NCBI GenBank assembly: GCA_943912265.1
Contig: CALTTS010000002.1
Coordinates: 1-64,000 of the forward strand
Direction: 5' to 3'
DNA: 64,000 bases
From: an uncultured Xanthomonas sp.
GTDB lineage: Bacteria > Pseudomonadota > Gammaproteobacteria > Xanthomonadales > Xanthomonadaceae
Within the stretch, counting starts at the first letter, position 1. Each line of letters opens with the position of its first letter. Under the pieces are notes generated by a model. The model did no database searches, was not told the origin of the DNA, and saw only the letters and a list, made by a program, of their open reading frames with translations. The position numbers and the translations under genes are program-made. This document shows, piece after piece, positions 18,484 through 26,923 of the stretch.

Positions 18484-20646
18484 TCAGGCCAGCGCCTGCA
18501 GCCGCCAGGCGCGGTGGATGCGCGGGTTGCGCTCGAAGTCCGGGTCGAGGGTCCGCGGGCTGATCTCCTCGCAGCGGGCGAATCCGGCCACGCCGTCCTC
18601 GTCCAGGCGGAAGCGGCGGAAGTTGTTGGAGAAGTACAGCACGCCGCCGGGCGCCAGGCGCGCCACCGCCGCGCGCAGCAGGCGCAGGTGCTCGCGCTGC
18701 ACGTCGAAATCCTCGGCGCGGGCCGAGTTGGAGAACGTCGGCGGGTCGCAGAAGATCACGTCGAAGCGTTCGCGCTCGGCCTCCAGCCAGCGCAGCGCGT
18801 CGGCCTGCACCAGTTGGTGCGCCTGCCCGCCCAGCCCGTTGAGCGCGAGGTTGCGCGCGCACCATTCCAGGTAGGTGGCCGACAGGTCCACGCTGGTGGT
18901 CCGCGCCGCGCCGGCCACCGCCGCCTCGACGCTGGCCGCGCCGGTGTAGCAGAACAGGTTGAGGAAGCGCTTGCCCACGGCCTCGCGCGCCATCCGCGCG
19001 CGCAGCGGGCGATGGTCGAGGAACAGGCCGGTATCGAGGTAGTCGAACAGGTTCACCTGCAGCCGCGCGCCGTGCTCGCGCACGACGATGAATTCCTCGC
19101 GCTGCTGGAAACGACCGTACTTGCTGCCGCCCTTGCCGCGCGAGCGCGCCTTGACCGCCACCCGCTCGGCCGGCACCGCGAACACCTCGCGCGCGGCGGC
19201 CAGCAGGTCGCCGAGGCGGCGCCGCGCCGCGTCCTGGTCGATGCTCGCCGGCGCGGCGTATTCCTGCACGTGCAGGAAGGTGCGCGCGGCACCGCCGTCC
19301 TCGAGGTACACGTCGATGGCCGCGGCGTATTCGGGCAGGTCGGCGTCGTAGGCGCGGAAGCAGGTGACGGCCTCGCGCTCGCGCCACTTCTTCAGTTTCT
19401 GCAGGTTCTTGCGCAGGCGGTTGGCGACCATCTGCGCGCCTTCGCCCAGCGCGCGCGGCGCGGCCGGCTCGCGCGCCGGCGGCGCGACCGGGTCGCAGAC
19501 GATCAAGGCGCATTCCAGCGCGCCGTTGAACATGCGGTACTTCCTGGTCGCACGCAGGCCGGTGGCGTAGGCAAGCTCGTCGTCGCCGCACAGCAGGCTG
19601 GCGCGCCAGGCCGGCACGGCGCGGCGCAGGGCGTCGCCGAGCGTGCGGTACAGCGCGGGATCAGCGGCCAGGCGCGCGTCGTAGGGCGGATTGCAGACCA
19701 CGCTGCCGGTGGCCACCCCGGCCGGCGCCTGCAGCGCGGCCACGTCGCGGCATTGCAGCTGCAGCGCGGCGGCCACGCCCGCCGCCTCGGCGTTGGCACG
19801 GGCGCCGTCCAGCGCGGCCGCGTCGATGTCGCTGCCGAAGAACACCGGCCTCAGCGCCGCCAGCCCGGCTTCGGCACGCGCCTGCGCCTCGGCCAGCAGC
19901 GCGTTCCAGCCTGGCAGGTCGAAGCCCTTCCAGCGCGTCGGCACCAGGGCGTGCCGGGCGCCTGCGGCGGGATCCGCATGGCGCAGGCCCGGGGCGACCG
20001 CGGCCGCCATCAGCGCGCCTTCGATCAGCAGCGTGCCGCTGCCGCACATCGGGTCGAGCAGGCCGCCGCCGTCGGCATAACGCTGCGGCCAGCCGGCGCG
20101 CATCAGCACCGCCGCGGCCAGGTTCTCCTTCAGCGGCGCCTCGTGCGCGGCCGCGCGCCAGCCGCGCTTGTGCAGCGAGCCGCCGCCCAGGTCCACCGAC
20201 AGGGTGGCGCGGCCCTTGCGCAGCGACAGGTTCAGGCGCAGGTCCGGGTGCTCCACGTCCACCGACGGGCGCTCGAATCCCTCGGCGCGCATGCGGTCCA
20301 CCACCGCATCCTTGATCCGCTGGGCGGCGAAGCGGGCGTGGGTGATGCCCTCGCCGGACACGTGCGCGTCCACCGCGAGCGAATCGCCCTCGGCCAGGTG
20401 CTCCGGCCACGGCAGCGCGTTCACCCCGGCGTACAGCGCGGCCTCGTCCGGGCAGTCGAACGTGGCCAGCGGCCACAGCGCGCGGCTGGCCAGGCGCGAC
20501 CACAGCACCACGCGCTGGGCGTCGCGCAGTTCGCCGTCGGCGTTGACGCCGGCGACGGTGGCGGTGGCATGCGCCACGCCGAGCGCGAGCAGCTCGTCGG
20601 CCAGCAGGTATTCCAGGCCCTTGGCGCAGGAGACGAAGAACTTCAT
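18484..20646 (-). CDS. rlmL: Bifunctional 23S rRNA methyltransferase RlmKL (m2G2445 and m7G2069)
   Basis: 720 residues, the full fused length. The N-terminal THUMP region begins MKFFVSCAKGLEYLLADEL. The RlmL methyltransferase follows, with the SAM loop MCGSGTLLIEGAL and the catalytic NPPYDARL (about residue 315). The C-terminal RlmK domain has the SAM-binding LNLFCYTGAASVEAAVAGA and the CDPPTFSNS motif. The enzyme makes N2-methylguanosine 2445 and N7-methylguanosine 2069 in helix 74 of 23S rRNA. No frameshift or fission is seen. It is monocistronic. Confidence 0.96.
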   Translation of the reverse strand: MKFFVSCAKGLEYLLADELLALGVAHATATVAGVNADGELRDAQRVVLWSRLASRALWPLATFDCPDEAALYAGVNALPWPEHLAEGDSLAVDAHVSGEGITHARFAAQRIKDAVVDRMRAEGFERPSVDVEHPDLRLNLSLRKGRATLSVDLGGGSLHKRGWRAAAHEAPLKENLAAAVLMRAGWPQRYADGGGLLDPMCGSGTLLIEGALMAAAVAPGLRHADPAAGARHALVPTRWKGFDLPGWNALLAEAQARAEAGLAALRPVFFGSDIDAAALDGARANAEAAGVAAALQLQCRDVAALQAPAGVATGSVVCNPPYDARLAADPALYRTLGDALRRAVPAWRASLLCGDDELAYATGLRATRKYRMFNGALECALIVCDPVAPPAREPAAPRALGEGAQMVANRLRKNLQKLKKWREREAVTCFRAYDADLPEYAAAIDVYLEDGGAARTFLHVQEYAAPASIDQDAARRRLGDLLAAAREVFAVPAERVAVKARSRGKGGSKYGRFQQREEFIVVREHGARLQVNLFDYLDTGLFLDHRPLRARMAREAVGKRFLNLFCYTGAASVEAAVAGAARTTSVDLSATYLEWCARNLALNGLGGQAHQLVQADALRWLEAERERFDVIFCDPPTFSNSARAEDFDVQREHLRLLRAAVARLAPGGVLYFSNNFRRFRLDEDGVAGFARCEEISPRTLDPDFERNPRIHRAWRLQALA

Positions 20647-20768
20647 GGGCTATCCGGGCAGGCGCCGCCTGGGGGGAACGGCGGGCGCATCAGGGCGGTG
20701 CGGCGGACGGGGACGCCGCGCGGGGGCGCCATGTTCGGCCATCGCGCCGGGCTTTGCCAGTACGGGCC

Positions 20769-22376
20769 TCACCACGGCGCCAGCCGCGGCGCGTCGGCGT
20801 CCAGGTCCAGCCGGTGGGTGGGATGCAGGCGCTGCAGCAGGGCGTCGTCGTGGCAGACCACCACCAGCGCGCCCGGATAGCCGTCCAGCATCGTTTCCAG
20901 CGCCTGCCGCGACGGCAGGTCGAGATGGTTGAACGGCTCGTCGAGCAGCAGCAGCTCCGCCGGCGCGCGCGCATGCACCGCGCAGGCGAGCGCCAGCTTC
21001 AGCCGCTCGCCGCCGCTGAGCGCGGCCGCCGGTACCCGCAGCGCCTCGCGCGGCAGGCCGAGCTGGGTCAGGCGCAGGTGGCGCTCGGACCCGGCCAGGC
21101 CGGGATGGGCGGCGGCGAGCAGCTCCAGCGCGGTGCTGCCGCCGTCGAGGTCGGCGAGGCGCTGGTCCAGCCCGGCGCGGGCGCCGATGCGGGTGCACGT
21201 CCCGGCCGCCGGCGCCAGGCGGCCGGCCAGCACCTTGAGCAGGGTGGACTTGCCGCTGCCGTTGCGGCCGGTGACGGCGATGCGCTGGCCCGGCGCGACG
21301 ACCAGGTCAAAGGCGTGGCCGGCGTGCGGGCCGAACGGCAGCCGCACGCCCTCGAGTACGGCCACCCGCCGCCGCGCCGCGGGCAGCGGCGGCCACAGCA
21401 CCACCGGGATCTCGGGCAGCACCTGCGCGGCCGCCTCGCGGACTGCGGCGCGCTGTACCTCCACGGCGGCGTCCAGCCGGCGCTGGCGGGCGCCGGCCGA
21501 CACCTCGCTGCGTGCCTTCGCCAGCCCGAGCAGGATCGGCGCCTGGTTGGCATGCCGGGCATCGCGGCGCGCGCCGGCCTGGCGCTGCCGCGCCCGTTCC
21601 AGCGCCTGCCGCCGCTCGCGCTCGCCCTGCCGCGCTTCGTGCCTGCATCGTGCCAGGGCTTCACGCGCGAGGGCATCGGCCTGCGCGGCGGCTTCGGCGT
21701 GCGCGGCATGGCCGCCGCCGGTGCTGCGGGTGCCGCGCGGGGTGAGCTCGACGATGCGTGCCATGTCCTCGAGCAGCGCGCGGTCGTGGCTGACCAGCAG
21801 CAGGCCGCCGCGCCACTGCGACAGGCGCTCGCGCAGGGCGTCGCGGCCGGCGCGGTCGAGGTGATTGCTGGGCTCGTCGAGGATCAGGAAATCGGCCTCG
21901 GCCAGCCAGGCGCCGGCCAGCGCCACCCGCATCGCCTCGCCGCCGCTCAGGGCGGCGACCGGATGCTCCGGCGGCCACGCCGGCAATCCGTGTTCGCGCA
22001 GGGTGCGCGCGAACTCGCCGCGCAGGTCCCAGCGCTCGCCGACGCGGGCGAAATCGTCCGGCTCGCAGCCACCGGCCTCGATCCGCGCCAGCGCCGCGAG
22101 CGTGGCGCCGATGCCGGCCAGGTCGGCCAGGGTGCTGCCGGCCGCCACCGCGACCTGCTGCGACAGGTAGTGCACGCGGCCACGGCGCCGGCAACTGCCG
22201 CGCGTGGGCGCCAGTTCGCCGGCGAGGATGCGCGCGAGCACGCTCTTGCCGACGCCGTTGCGGCCGACCAGGCCGGTCGGCTGCGCGTCGAGGTGGAGAT
22301 CGATCTCGGGAAACAGCCACCTGCCCTCGGGCAGGCAATGGGCGACGCGTTCGAGCGTCAGCGACGGAGCGTGCAT
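20769..22376 (-). CDS. ABC-F family ATPase (two ATP-binding cassettes, soluble)
   Basis: 535 residues, starting at the ATG at 22376 with AGGAGG five bases upstream. Cassette one has Walker A GRNGVGKS, signature LSGGEAMRV and Walker B FLILDEPSNHLD. Cassette two has GRNGSGKST, LSGGERLKL and LLLLDEPFNHLD. The linker between them is an Arg/Ala-rich charged helix, as in ABC-F proteins that act on ribosomes. There are no membrane segments, so it is not a transporter. The first P-loop ends KSV rather than KST. Whether it is a translation factor or an antibiotic-resistance factor cannot be decided from sequence. Confidence 0.88.
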   Translation of the reverse strand: MHAPSLTLERVAHCLPEGRWLFPEIDLHLDAQPTGLVGRNGVGKSVLARILAGELAPTRGSCRRRGRVHYLSQQVAVAAGSTLADLAGIGATLAALARIEAGGCEPDDFARVGERWDLRGEFARTLREHGLPAWPPEHPVAALSGGEAMRVALAGAWLAEADFLILDEPSNHLDRAGRDALRERLSQWRGGLLLVSHDRALLEDMARIVELTPRGTRSTGGGHAAHAEAAAQADALAREALARCRHEARQGERERRQALERARQRQAGARRDARHANQAPILLGLAKARSEVSAGARQRRLDAAVEVQRAAVREAAAQVLPEIPVVLWPPLPAARRRVAVLEGVRLPFGPHAGHAFDLVVAPGQRIAVTGRNGSGKSTLLKVLAGRLAPAAGTCTRIGARAGLDQRLADLDGGSTALELLAAAHPGLAGSERHLRLTQLGLPREALRVPAAALSGGERLKLALACAVHARAPAELLLLDEPFNHLDLPSRQALETMLDGYPGALVVVCHDDALLQRLHPTHRLDLDADAPRLAPW

Positions 22377-22538
22377 GCGGGCCTCCTGATGCCATGACGG
22401 GACGCGATCCGGCAGGCGGATCGGTTCGACAGGCCGTCGAGCGACGGCGGGCATCAGTGGCGCATCGGCGTGGACACTCCTGGAAGTGGCGAACAGTCTA
22501 GCGCCGCGATCGGCAACCTGCGCTTGACGGCGCGCGGC

Positions 22539-23066
22539 CTACAGCGTTTCCAGCAGTTCGCCGAAGGCGCGGGCGCAGGCCTCGACATGATCGGCGAGCC
22601 GGTGCGTGTCCTTGAGCAACAGCAGGCGGTCGCCGCGCGCGCGCGTCCAGTCGATCACGCCCTGCACCGGGATCAGTTCGTCGTCCCAGGCGTGCACCAC
22701 CGAGGTCGGGACCGCCGCCGCGTCCAGCGCCGGCATCCGCCCCATCGAGGTCGGCGGCACCATCAGGAACAGGCCGAGCACCGGCACGTCCAGCGACACC
22801 CGCGCGGAGATGTACGAGCCCAGGCTGGAACCGGCCAGCACCACCGGCCCGCGCGCGGCGGCGTCGCGGGCGATGCCGAGCAGGCGCTGCAGCCGCGCCG
22901 GCACGTCGCCGAGCGGGCTGACCTCGCGCCGGGCATCGAGGTCGGTGAAGTCCGGGCGCTGGTGGGTCCAGCCGAGCGCTTCGGCCACCTCGGCCAGCGC
23001 CGCCACCTTGGTCGCGTCCGGGCCGCTCTCGAACCCGTGGGACAGGATGCAATGGCCGCGACTCAT
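22539..23066 (-). CDS. Small alpha/beta hydrolase (YqiA/esterase-like)
   Basis: 175 residues. The oxyanion region ILSHGFES lies near residue 7, the nucleophile elbow is GSSLGS (serine near residue 80), the acidic residue is in HAWDDELIPVQ, and the catalytic histidine is in KDTHRLADH. This is a minimal alpha/beta hydrolase of the type annotated as YqiA-like or UPF esterases. The substrate is unknown. It is divergent from the amidase gene, with about 70 bases between them. Confidence 0.8.
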   Translation of the reverse strand: MSRGHCILSHGFESGPDATKVAALAEVAEALGWTHQRPDFTDLDARREVSPLGDVPARLQRLLGIARDAAARGPVVLAGSSLGSYISARVSLDVPVLGLFLMVPPTSMGRMPALDAAAVPTSVVHAWDDELIPVQGVIDWTRARGDRLLLLKDTHRLADHVEACARAFGELLETL

Positions 23067-23135
23067 CGACGATCTCCGGGAAACAGGCTGCGCCGCACAA
23101 TGCCGTGCGGCAGGCGGATGCTAGCATCCGCGGCC

Positions 23136-23711
23136 ATGAGCACCGCCGCGCCCGCCCCCGAGATCCGGTCGAATCCGCTGCCCTACGAGGCGCTGCTCGA
23201 CCCGCGGCCGCGCGAGAGCGTGGACCTGGCGGTGATCCACTGCACCGAGCTGCCCGACCTGGCCAGCGCGCGCGAATACGGCGAGAAGGTGCTGTACGAA
23301 TCCGGCACCGGCAACAGCGGCCACTGGTACATCGACCGCGACGGCCGCATCGAATGCTGGGTGAACCCGGAGCGCGCGGCACACCACGTGCGCGGCAAGA
23401 ACGCGCACAGCGTCGGCATCGAACTGGTCAACCTCGGGCGCTGGCCGGACTGGCTGGATTCGCGCCGCCAGACGATGGCCGAACCCTACCCGGAGGCGCA
23501 GATCCGGGCCCTGGTGGCGTTGCTGCGCTGGCTGCCGGGCCCGTTGCCGATGCTGCGCCTCGTCGCCGGCCACGAGGATCTGGACCTCGAGCACGTGCCC
23601 GCCAGCGACGACCCGGGCAAGCGGGTCAAGCGCAAGCTCGACCCGGGCCCGCTGTTCCCGTGGGAACGGGTGCTGGCCGAGGTGCCGCTGCGCCGCGACC
23701 GCGCGCCGTGA
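23136..23711 (+). CDS. N-acetylmuramoyl-L-alanine amidase, AmpD-like
   Basis: 191 residues, no signal peptide. The amidase_2 fold is recognised by VIHCTELPD (zinc histidine), GHWYIDRDGRIECWVNPERAAHHVRGKN, SVGIELVNLG, GHEDLD (second zinc histidine), and the late DPGPLFPW with the zinc aspartate. Cytoplasmic AmpD cleaves the peptide from anhydro-muropeptides in cell-wall recycling and thereby affects beta-lactamase induction. It is somewhat divergent from classic AmpD, so only the family role is assigned. The ATG at 23136 begins the homology. Confidence 0.82.
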   Translation: MSTAAPAPEIRSNPLPYEALLDPRPRESVDLAVIHCTELPDLASAREYGEKVLYESGTGNSGHWYIDRDGRIECWVNPERAAHHVRGKNAHSVGIELVNLGRWPDWLDSRRQTMAEPYPEAQIRALVALLRWLPGPLPMLRLVAGHEDLDLEHVPASDDPGKRVKRKLDPGPLFPWERVLAEVPLRRDRAP

Positions 23712-23743
23712 GCGCGCCGGCCGGGCCGGCCGCCGCCCGCCGC

Positions 23744-23749
23744 TATAAT
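23744..23749 (+). promoter_or_regulatory. Perfect -10 hexamer before tesB
   Basis: TATAAT ends 18 bases before the tesB ATG. Initiation about seven bases downstream would leave a leader of only around 12 bases without a Shine-Dalgarno sequence. No good -35 was found in the GC-rich sequence upstream. Confidence 0.5.
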
Positions 23750-23767
23750 CCCGTCCTTGCCCCTCCG

Positions 23768-24655
23768 ATGGCTCCCGCCGTGCCCACGCCCGCCCCGCTG
23801 CTGACCGACCTGCTCACGCTCGAACGCCTCGAAGACAACCTGTTCCGCGGCCAGAGCCGGGACATCGGCACCAAGTTCGTGTTCGGCGGGCAGGTGCTCG
23901 GGCAGGCGCTGGCGGCCGCGCAGGCCACGGTCGACCCGGCCCGGCGCGTGCATTCCCAGCACGCCTATTTCCTGCGCGCCGGCGACATCGAATCGCCGAT
24001 CGTCTACGACGTGGACCGTACCCGCGACGGCGGCAGCTTCTCGGTGCGCCGGGTCAGCGCGATCCAGCACGGCAAGGTGATCTTCTTCTGCGCGGCCTCG
24101 TTCCAGGAGCACGAGGACGGCGCCGAGCACCAGGCCGCGATGCCGGCCGTGCCAATGCCCGAGGAACTGGGCAAGGACAACGCCATCCCGCCCGCGCGGC
24201 TGGCCGAACTGCCCGAGAAGGTGCAGCGCTGGCTCTCGCGCAGCGGGCCGTTCGAGATGCGCCACGTGCACCCGCGCAACGAACTGCACCCCGAGCCGCG
24301 CGCGCCGTTCCACCAGCTGTGGCTGCGCCTGACCGAGCCGGTCGGCGACGACCCGTGCATGCACGAGGCGCTGCTGGCCTACGCCTCGGACTTCCACCTG
24401 CTCGGCACCGCCACGCTGCCGCACGCGATCAGCTACTACCAGCCGAACGTGCAGATGGCCTCGCTCGACCACACGCTGTGGTTCCACCGCCCGTTCCGGG
24501 TGGACGAGTGGCTGCTGTACTCGCTGGACAGCCCCACCGCGCAGGGTTCGCGCGGGCTGTCGCGCGGCCAGGTCTTCACCCGCGACGGCGTGCTGGTGGC
24601 CAGCACCAGCCAGGAAGGCATGATCCGCGTGCGCCACGCGCCGGCGCAGGGCTGA
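23768..24655 (+). CDS. tesB: Acyl-CoA thioesterase II
   Basis: 295 residues arranged as two hot-dog domains. N-domain landmarks are LFRGQSRDIGTKFVFGGQVLGQALAAA and the YFLRAGD strand. C-domain landmarks are LAYASDFHLLGTA (catalytic Asp), SLDHTLWFHRPFRVDEWLLY, and SRGLSRGQVFTRDGVLVAS with the catalytic Ser/Thr-Gln pair. TesB hydrolyses medium- and long-chain acyl-CoA to free acid and CoA in the cytoplasm. The next gene begins four bases after its stop, so they are co-transcribed. Confidence 0.94.
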   Translation: MAPAVPTPAPLLTDLLTLERLEDNLFRGQSRDIGTKFVFGGQVLGQALAAAQATVDPARRVHSQHAYFLRAGDIESPIVYDVDRTRDGGSFSVRRVSAIQHGKVIFFCAASFQEHEDGAEHQAAMPAVPMPEELGKDNAIPPARLAELPEKVQRWLSRSGPFEMRHVHPRNELHPEPRAPFHQLWLRLTEPVGDDPCMHEALLAYASDFHLLGTATLPHAISYYQPNVQMASLDHTLWFHRPFRVDEWLLYSLDSPTAQGSRGLSRGQVFTRDGVLVASTSQEGMIRVRHAPAQG

Positions 24656-24659
24656 GCCG

Positions 24660-25229
24660 GTGCGCCGCGTGTTCGCCAGCCAGCGCGTCGAGACCGCCGA
24701 AGGCGTGGCCACGCTGCTGCGCGAGGCCGGCATCGAGATCCTCGTCACCAACGGGCGCGGCTACAAGACCCGCCGCAGCGGCCAGTTCAGCTACCTGGAC
24801 AAGCCGGACGAGAAGACCATGCCCTCGGTCTGGGTGGTGCATGCCGACGACCAGCCCAAGGCGCGGCAGATCCTGCGCGAGGCCGGGCTGATTGAAACCA
24901 CGCGCCCGGTGCAGGGCGACTCGGCCGCCGCGGCGATGGGCTTCCGCGCCACCGTCGGCGACGACGCCCTGGCCCGGCAGCAGCGCATGGCCTGGCGCAT
25001 CCGCATCGTGCTGTTCGTGCTGCTGGTCGCCGGCGTGGCATTCGTGGTGATGCGTGCGCGGCGGATGCCGCATGCGCCCCCCGCCGCCGCGCCCGTCGCC
25101 GCCCCGGCGCAGGACGACGGGGAAATCCGGGTCCGCATCACCGATCCGGCCGCGCCGGCATCCCGTGCGCCCGGTGCGCCGGCCACATCCGGCAAGACAC
25201 CCGCCGAGCCTGCCGGGCCGGCACGCTGA
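24660..25229 (+). CDS. DUF2007 domain protein with C-terminal membrane anchor (pathogenicity-like protein)
   Basis: 189 residues from a GTG start four bases after tesB. The N-terminal part (residues 1-75) is a DUF2007-like signal-transducing/PII-like fold: MRRVFASQRVETAEGVATLLREAGIE and SVWVVHADDQPKARQILREAG. One membrane helix (IRIVLFVLLVAGVAFVVM) lies near residues 108-126. A Pro/Ala-rich tail follows. Xanthomonads carry orthologs named pathogenicity-like protein, but no biochemical function is established. Coupling to tesB suggests only co-expression. Confidence 0.75.
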   Translation: MRRVFASQRVETAEGVATLLREAGIEILVTNGRGYKTRRSGQFSYLDKPDEKTMPSVWVVHADDQPKARQILREAGLIETTRPVQGDSAAAAMGFRATVGDDALARQQRMAWRIRIVLFVLLVAGVAFVVMRARRMPHAPPAAAPVAAPAQDDGEIRVRITDPAAPASRAPGAPATSGKTPAEPAGPAR

Positions 25230-25278
25230 ATCCGCCCGCCGCGCGGCACCGGCCGGAACGATCCGGCCCGCACGACGC

Positions 25279-25307
25279 ACACGGCCCGCGCATTGCGCGG
25301 GCCGTGT
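25279..25307 (+). terminator. Intrinsic terminator after DUF2007 gene
   Basis: The 12-bp stem ACACGGCCCGCG / CGCGGGCCGTGT has a CATTG loop and is followed by CGTTT. The T-tract is weak, so efficiency is uncertain. Confidence 0.65.
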
Positions 25308-25331
25308 CGTTTCAGGGGATGGATGCGCCGG

Positions 25332-25964
25332 TCAGCGCTTGTCGGCCGGAGCCGGCACCGGCGCCTTGCCCGGATGGCGCGACATCCGCGGCGGCCGGCC
25401 TTCCGGCCCCGCCATCATCGGCCCCTTGGCCGCGTCGAACTCGGCCTTGCTCAGCTGGCCGTCGTGGTTGCTGTCGGCCCTGGCGAACCAGGCGTCGCGC
25501 ATCTGCTTGAAGCGGGCTTCGACGTCGGCCTTGTCCACGTAGCCGTCCTTGTTCACGTCGAGCCGGTCGAAACGCTCGGCGAACTTCGGGTCGGCCTGCG
25601 CCTCGGCCTTGCTGATGCGGCCGTCCTTGTCGGTGTCCAGCTTCGCCATCGGCCCGTGCCCGCCGCCGGGGCCGGCCATCCGGCCGCCGCGGCCATGCCA
25701 GCGCGGGTGCAGGCCATGCAGTTCGTCCTTCTCCAGCTTGCCGTCGTGGTTGGCATCGAGCTGGTCGAACTTCGCCGCCAGGCGCGGGGAAGCCGCCGCC
25801 TCGCCGCGGTCGACCACGCCGTCACCGTTCTTGTCCAGCGTCTGCCACGACGGCGGCGGGGTCTGCTTGCCGGCATCGGCCGGAGTCGCCGTCTGCGCCA
25901 GCACGGCACCGGCCGGCAGGGCGGCCAGCAGGGAGAGGATGGCGAGAGTCTTGCGCGTGTTCAT
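25332..25964 (-). CDS. Exported EF-hand calcium-binding protein
   Basis: 210 residues. The signal peptide ends at VLA near residue 23. Five canonical EF-hand loops follow: DKNGDGVVDRGE, DANHDGKLEKDE, DTDKDGRISKAE, DVNKDGYVDKAD and DSNHDGQLSKAE. A Gly/His-rich linker lies between the second and third. The C-terminus is Pro/Lys-rich. All loops keep the Asp at position 1 and the Glu/Asp at position 12, so they should bind calcium. Such periplasmic EF-hand proteins are common in xanthomonads without known targets. The start is supported by GGAG upstream. Confidence 0.88.
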   Translation of the reverse strand: MNTRKTLAILSLLAALPAGAVLAQTATPADAGKQTPPPSWQTLDKNGDGVVDRGEAAASPRLAAKFDQLDANHDGKLEKDELHGLHPRWHGRGGRMAGPGGGHGPMAKLDTDKDGRISKAEAQADPKFAERFDRLDVNKDGYVDKADVEARFKQMRDAWFARADSNHDGQLSKAEFDAAKGPMMAGPEGRPPRMSRHPGKAPVPAPADKR

Positions 25965-26105
25965 CGTTGCTCCACGGTTGACGGCGCGCCGTTGCGCCTG
26001 TGACCGGAAAACGCCCTGCCCGCGTGCGCGGTTGACCGCCGGCCGGCGGCGTTCAGGCGGCCGACAGTCTCATCTCCTGCGCCTGCCCGGCGCTATGCTG
26101 CCGGC

Positions 26106-26855
26106 ATGGGCAACGACACCGGCCGAGATTCCGACGACCTGCGCCTGTACCAGACGGCCGAACACGAGTGCGGCTACTGGCCGGGGCGCACCGCGCGCGA
26201 CCTGGTGCTGGACCCGCGCGACCCGCGCCTGGCCAGCACCTATCCGCAGGCGCTGGCGTGGGGTTTCCGCCGCTCGGGCAACCTCGTCTACCGCCCCAAC
26301 TGCGCGCAGTGCGCGGCCTGCGTGGCGGTGCGCATCCCCGTCGATGCGTTCATGCCGGACCGCAGCCAGCGCCGCTGCCTGGCGCGCAACGCCCTGGTAC
26401 AGGCGCGGGTGGTGCCGGCAGAGCGCACCGACGAGCAGTTCGCGCTGTACCAGCGCTACCTCGACGCGCGCCACCACAACGGCGGCATGGACGGCCACGG
26501 CCCGGCCGAATTCGACCAGTTCCTGATCGGCCAGTGGACCCACAGCCGTTTCCTCGAGCTGCGCGAGCCGGGCCGCGACCATGTGCCCGGCCAACTGCTG
26601 GCGGTCGCCGTCACCGACGTGACCGCCGACGCGCTGTCGGCCGTGTACACCTTCTACGAACCCGACCTGCACGCGCGCGGCCTGGGCACGCTGGCGATCC
26701 TGCAGCAGATCGAATGGGCGCGCCGCGCCGGGCTGCGCCACCTGTACCTGGGCTACTGGATCGACGGCCACGCGAAGATGGACTACAAGCGCCGCTACCA
26801 CCCGCTGGAACGCTTCGACGGCCGCCGCTGGCGCCCGTTCGACGATGCCGCCTGA
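26106..26855 (+). CDS. bpt: Bacterial aspartate/glutamate leucyl-tRNA protein transferase (Bpt/Ate family)
   Basis: 249 residues. The family N-terminal motif is HECGYWPGR, where most members have C-x-Y-L-P. The second motif is YRPNCAQCAACVAVRIPV. The C-terminal part has LSAVYTFYEPDLHARGLGTLAILQQIEWAR (GNAT-like acyl-transfer fold) and YLGYWIDGHAKMDYKRRY. The enzyme transfers leucine from Leu-tRNA onto N-terminal Asp or Glu, marking proteins for ClpAP through ClpS. The extra residue in the first motif (GYW) is normal variation. Monocistronic. Confidence 0.92.
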   Translation: MGNDTGRDSDDLRLYQTAEHECGYWPGRTARDLVLDPRDPRLASTYPQALAWGFRRSGNLVYRPNCAQCAACVAVRIPVDAFMPDRSQRRCLARNALVQARVVPAERTDEQFALYQRYLDARHHNGGMDGHGPAEFDQFLIGQWTHSRFLELREPGRDHVPGQLLAVAVTDVTADALSAVYTFYEPDLHARGLGTLAILQQIEWARRAGLRHLYLGYWIDGHAKMDYKRRYHPLERFDGRRWRPFDDAA

Positions 26856-26923
26856 CCCGCGCGCCCGCGAAACGCGCGCCCCCCCCGCCTGCCCGTGCCC
26901 TCCCGCCGCCGATCGCCGCCCGC

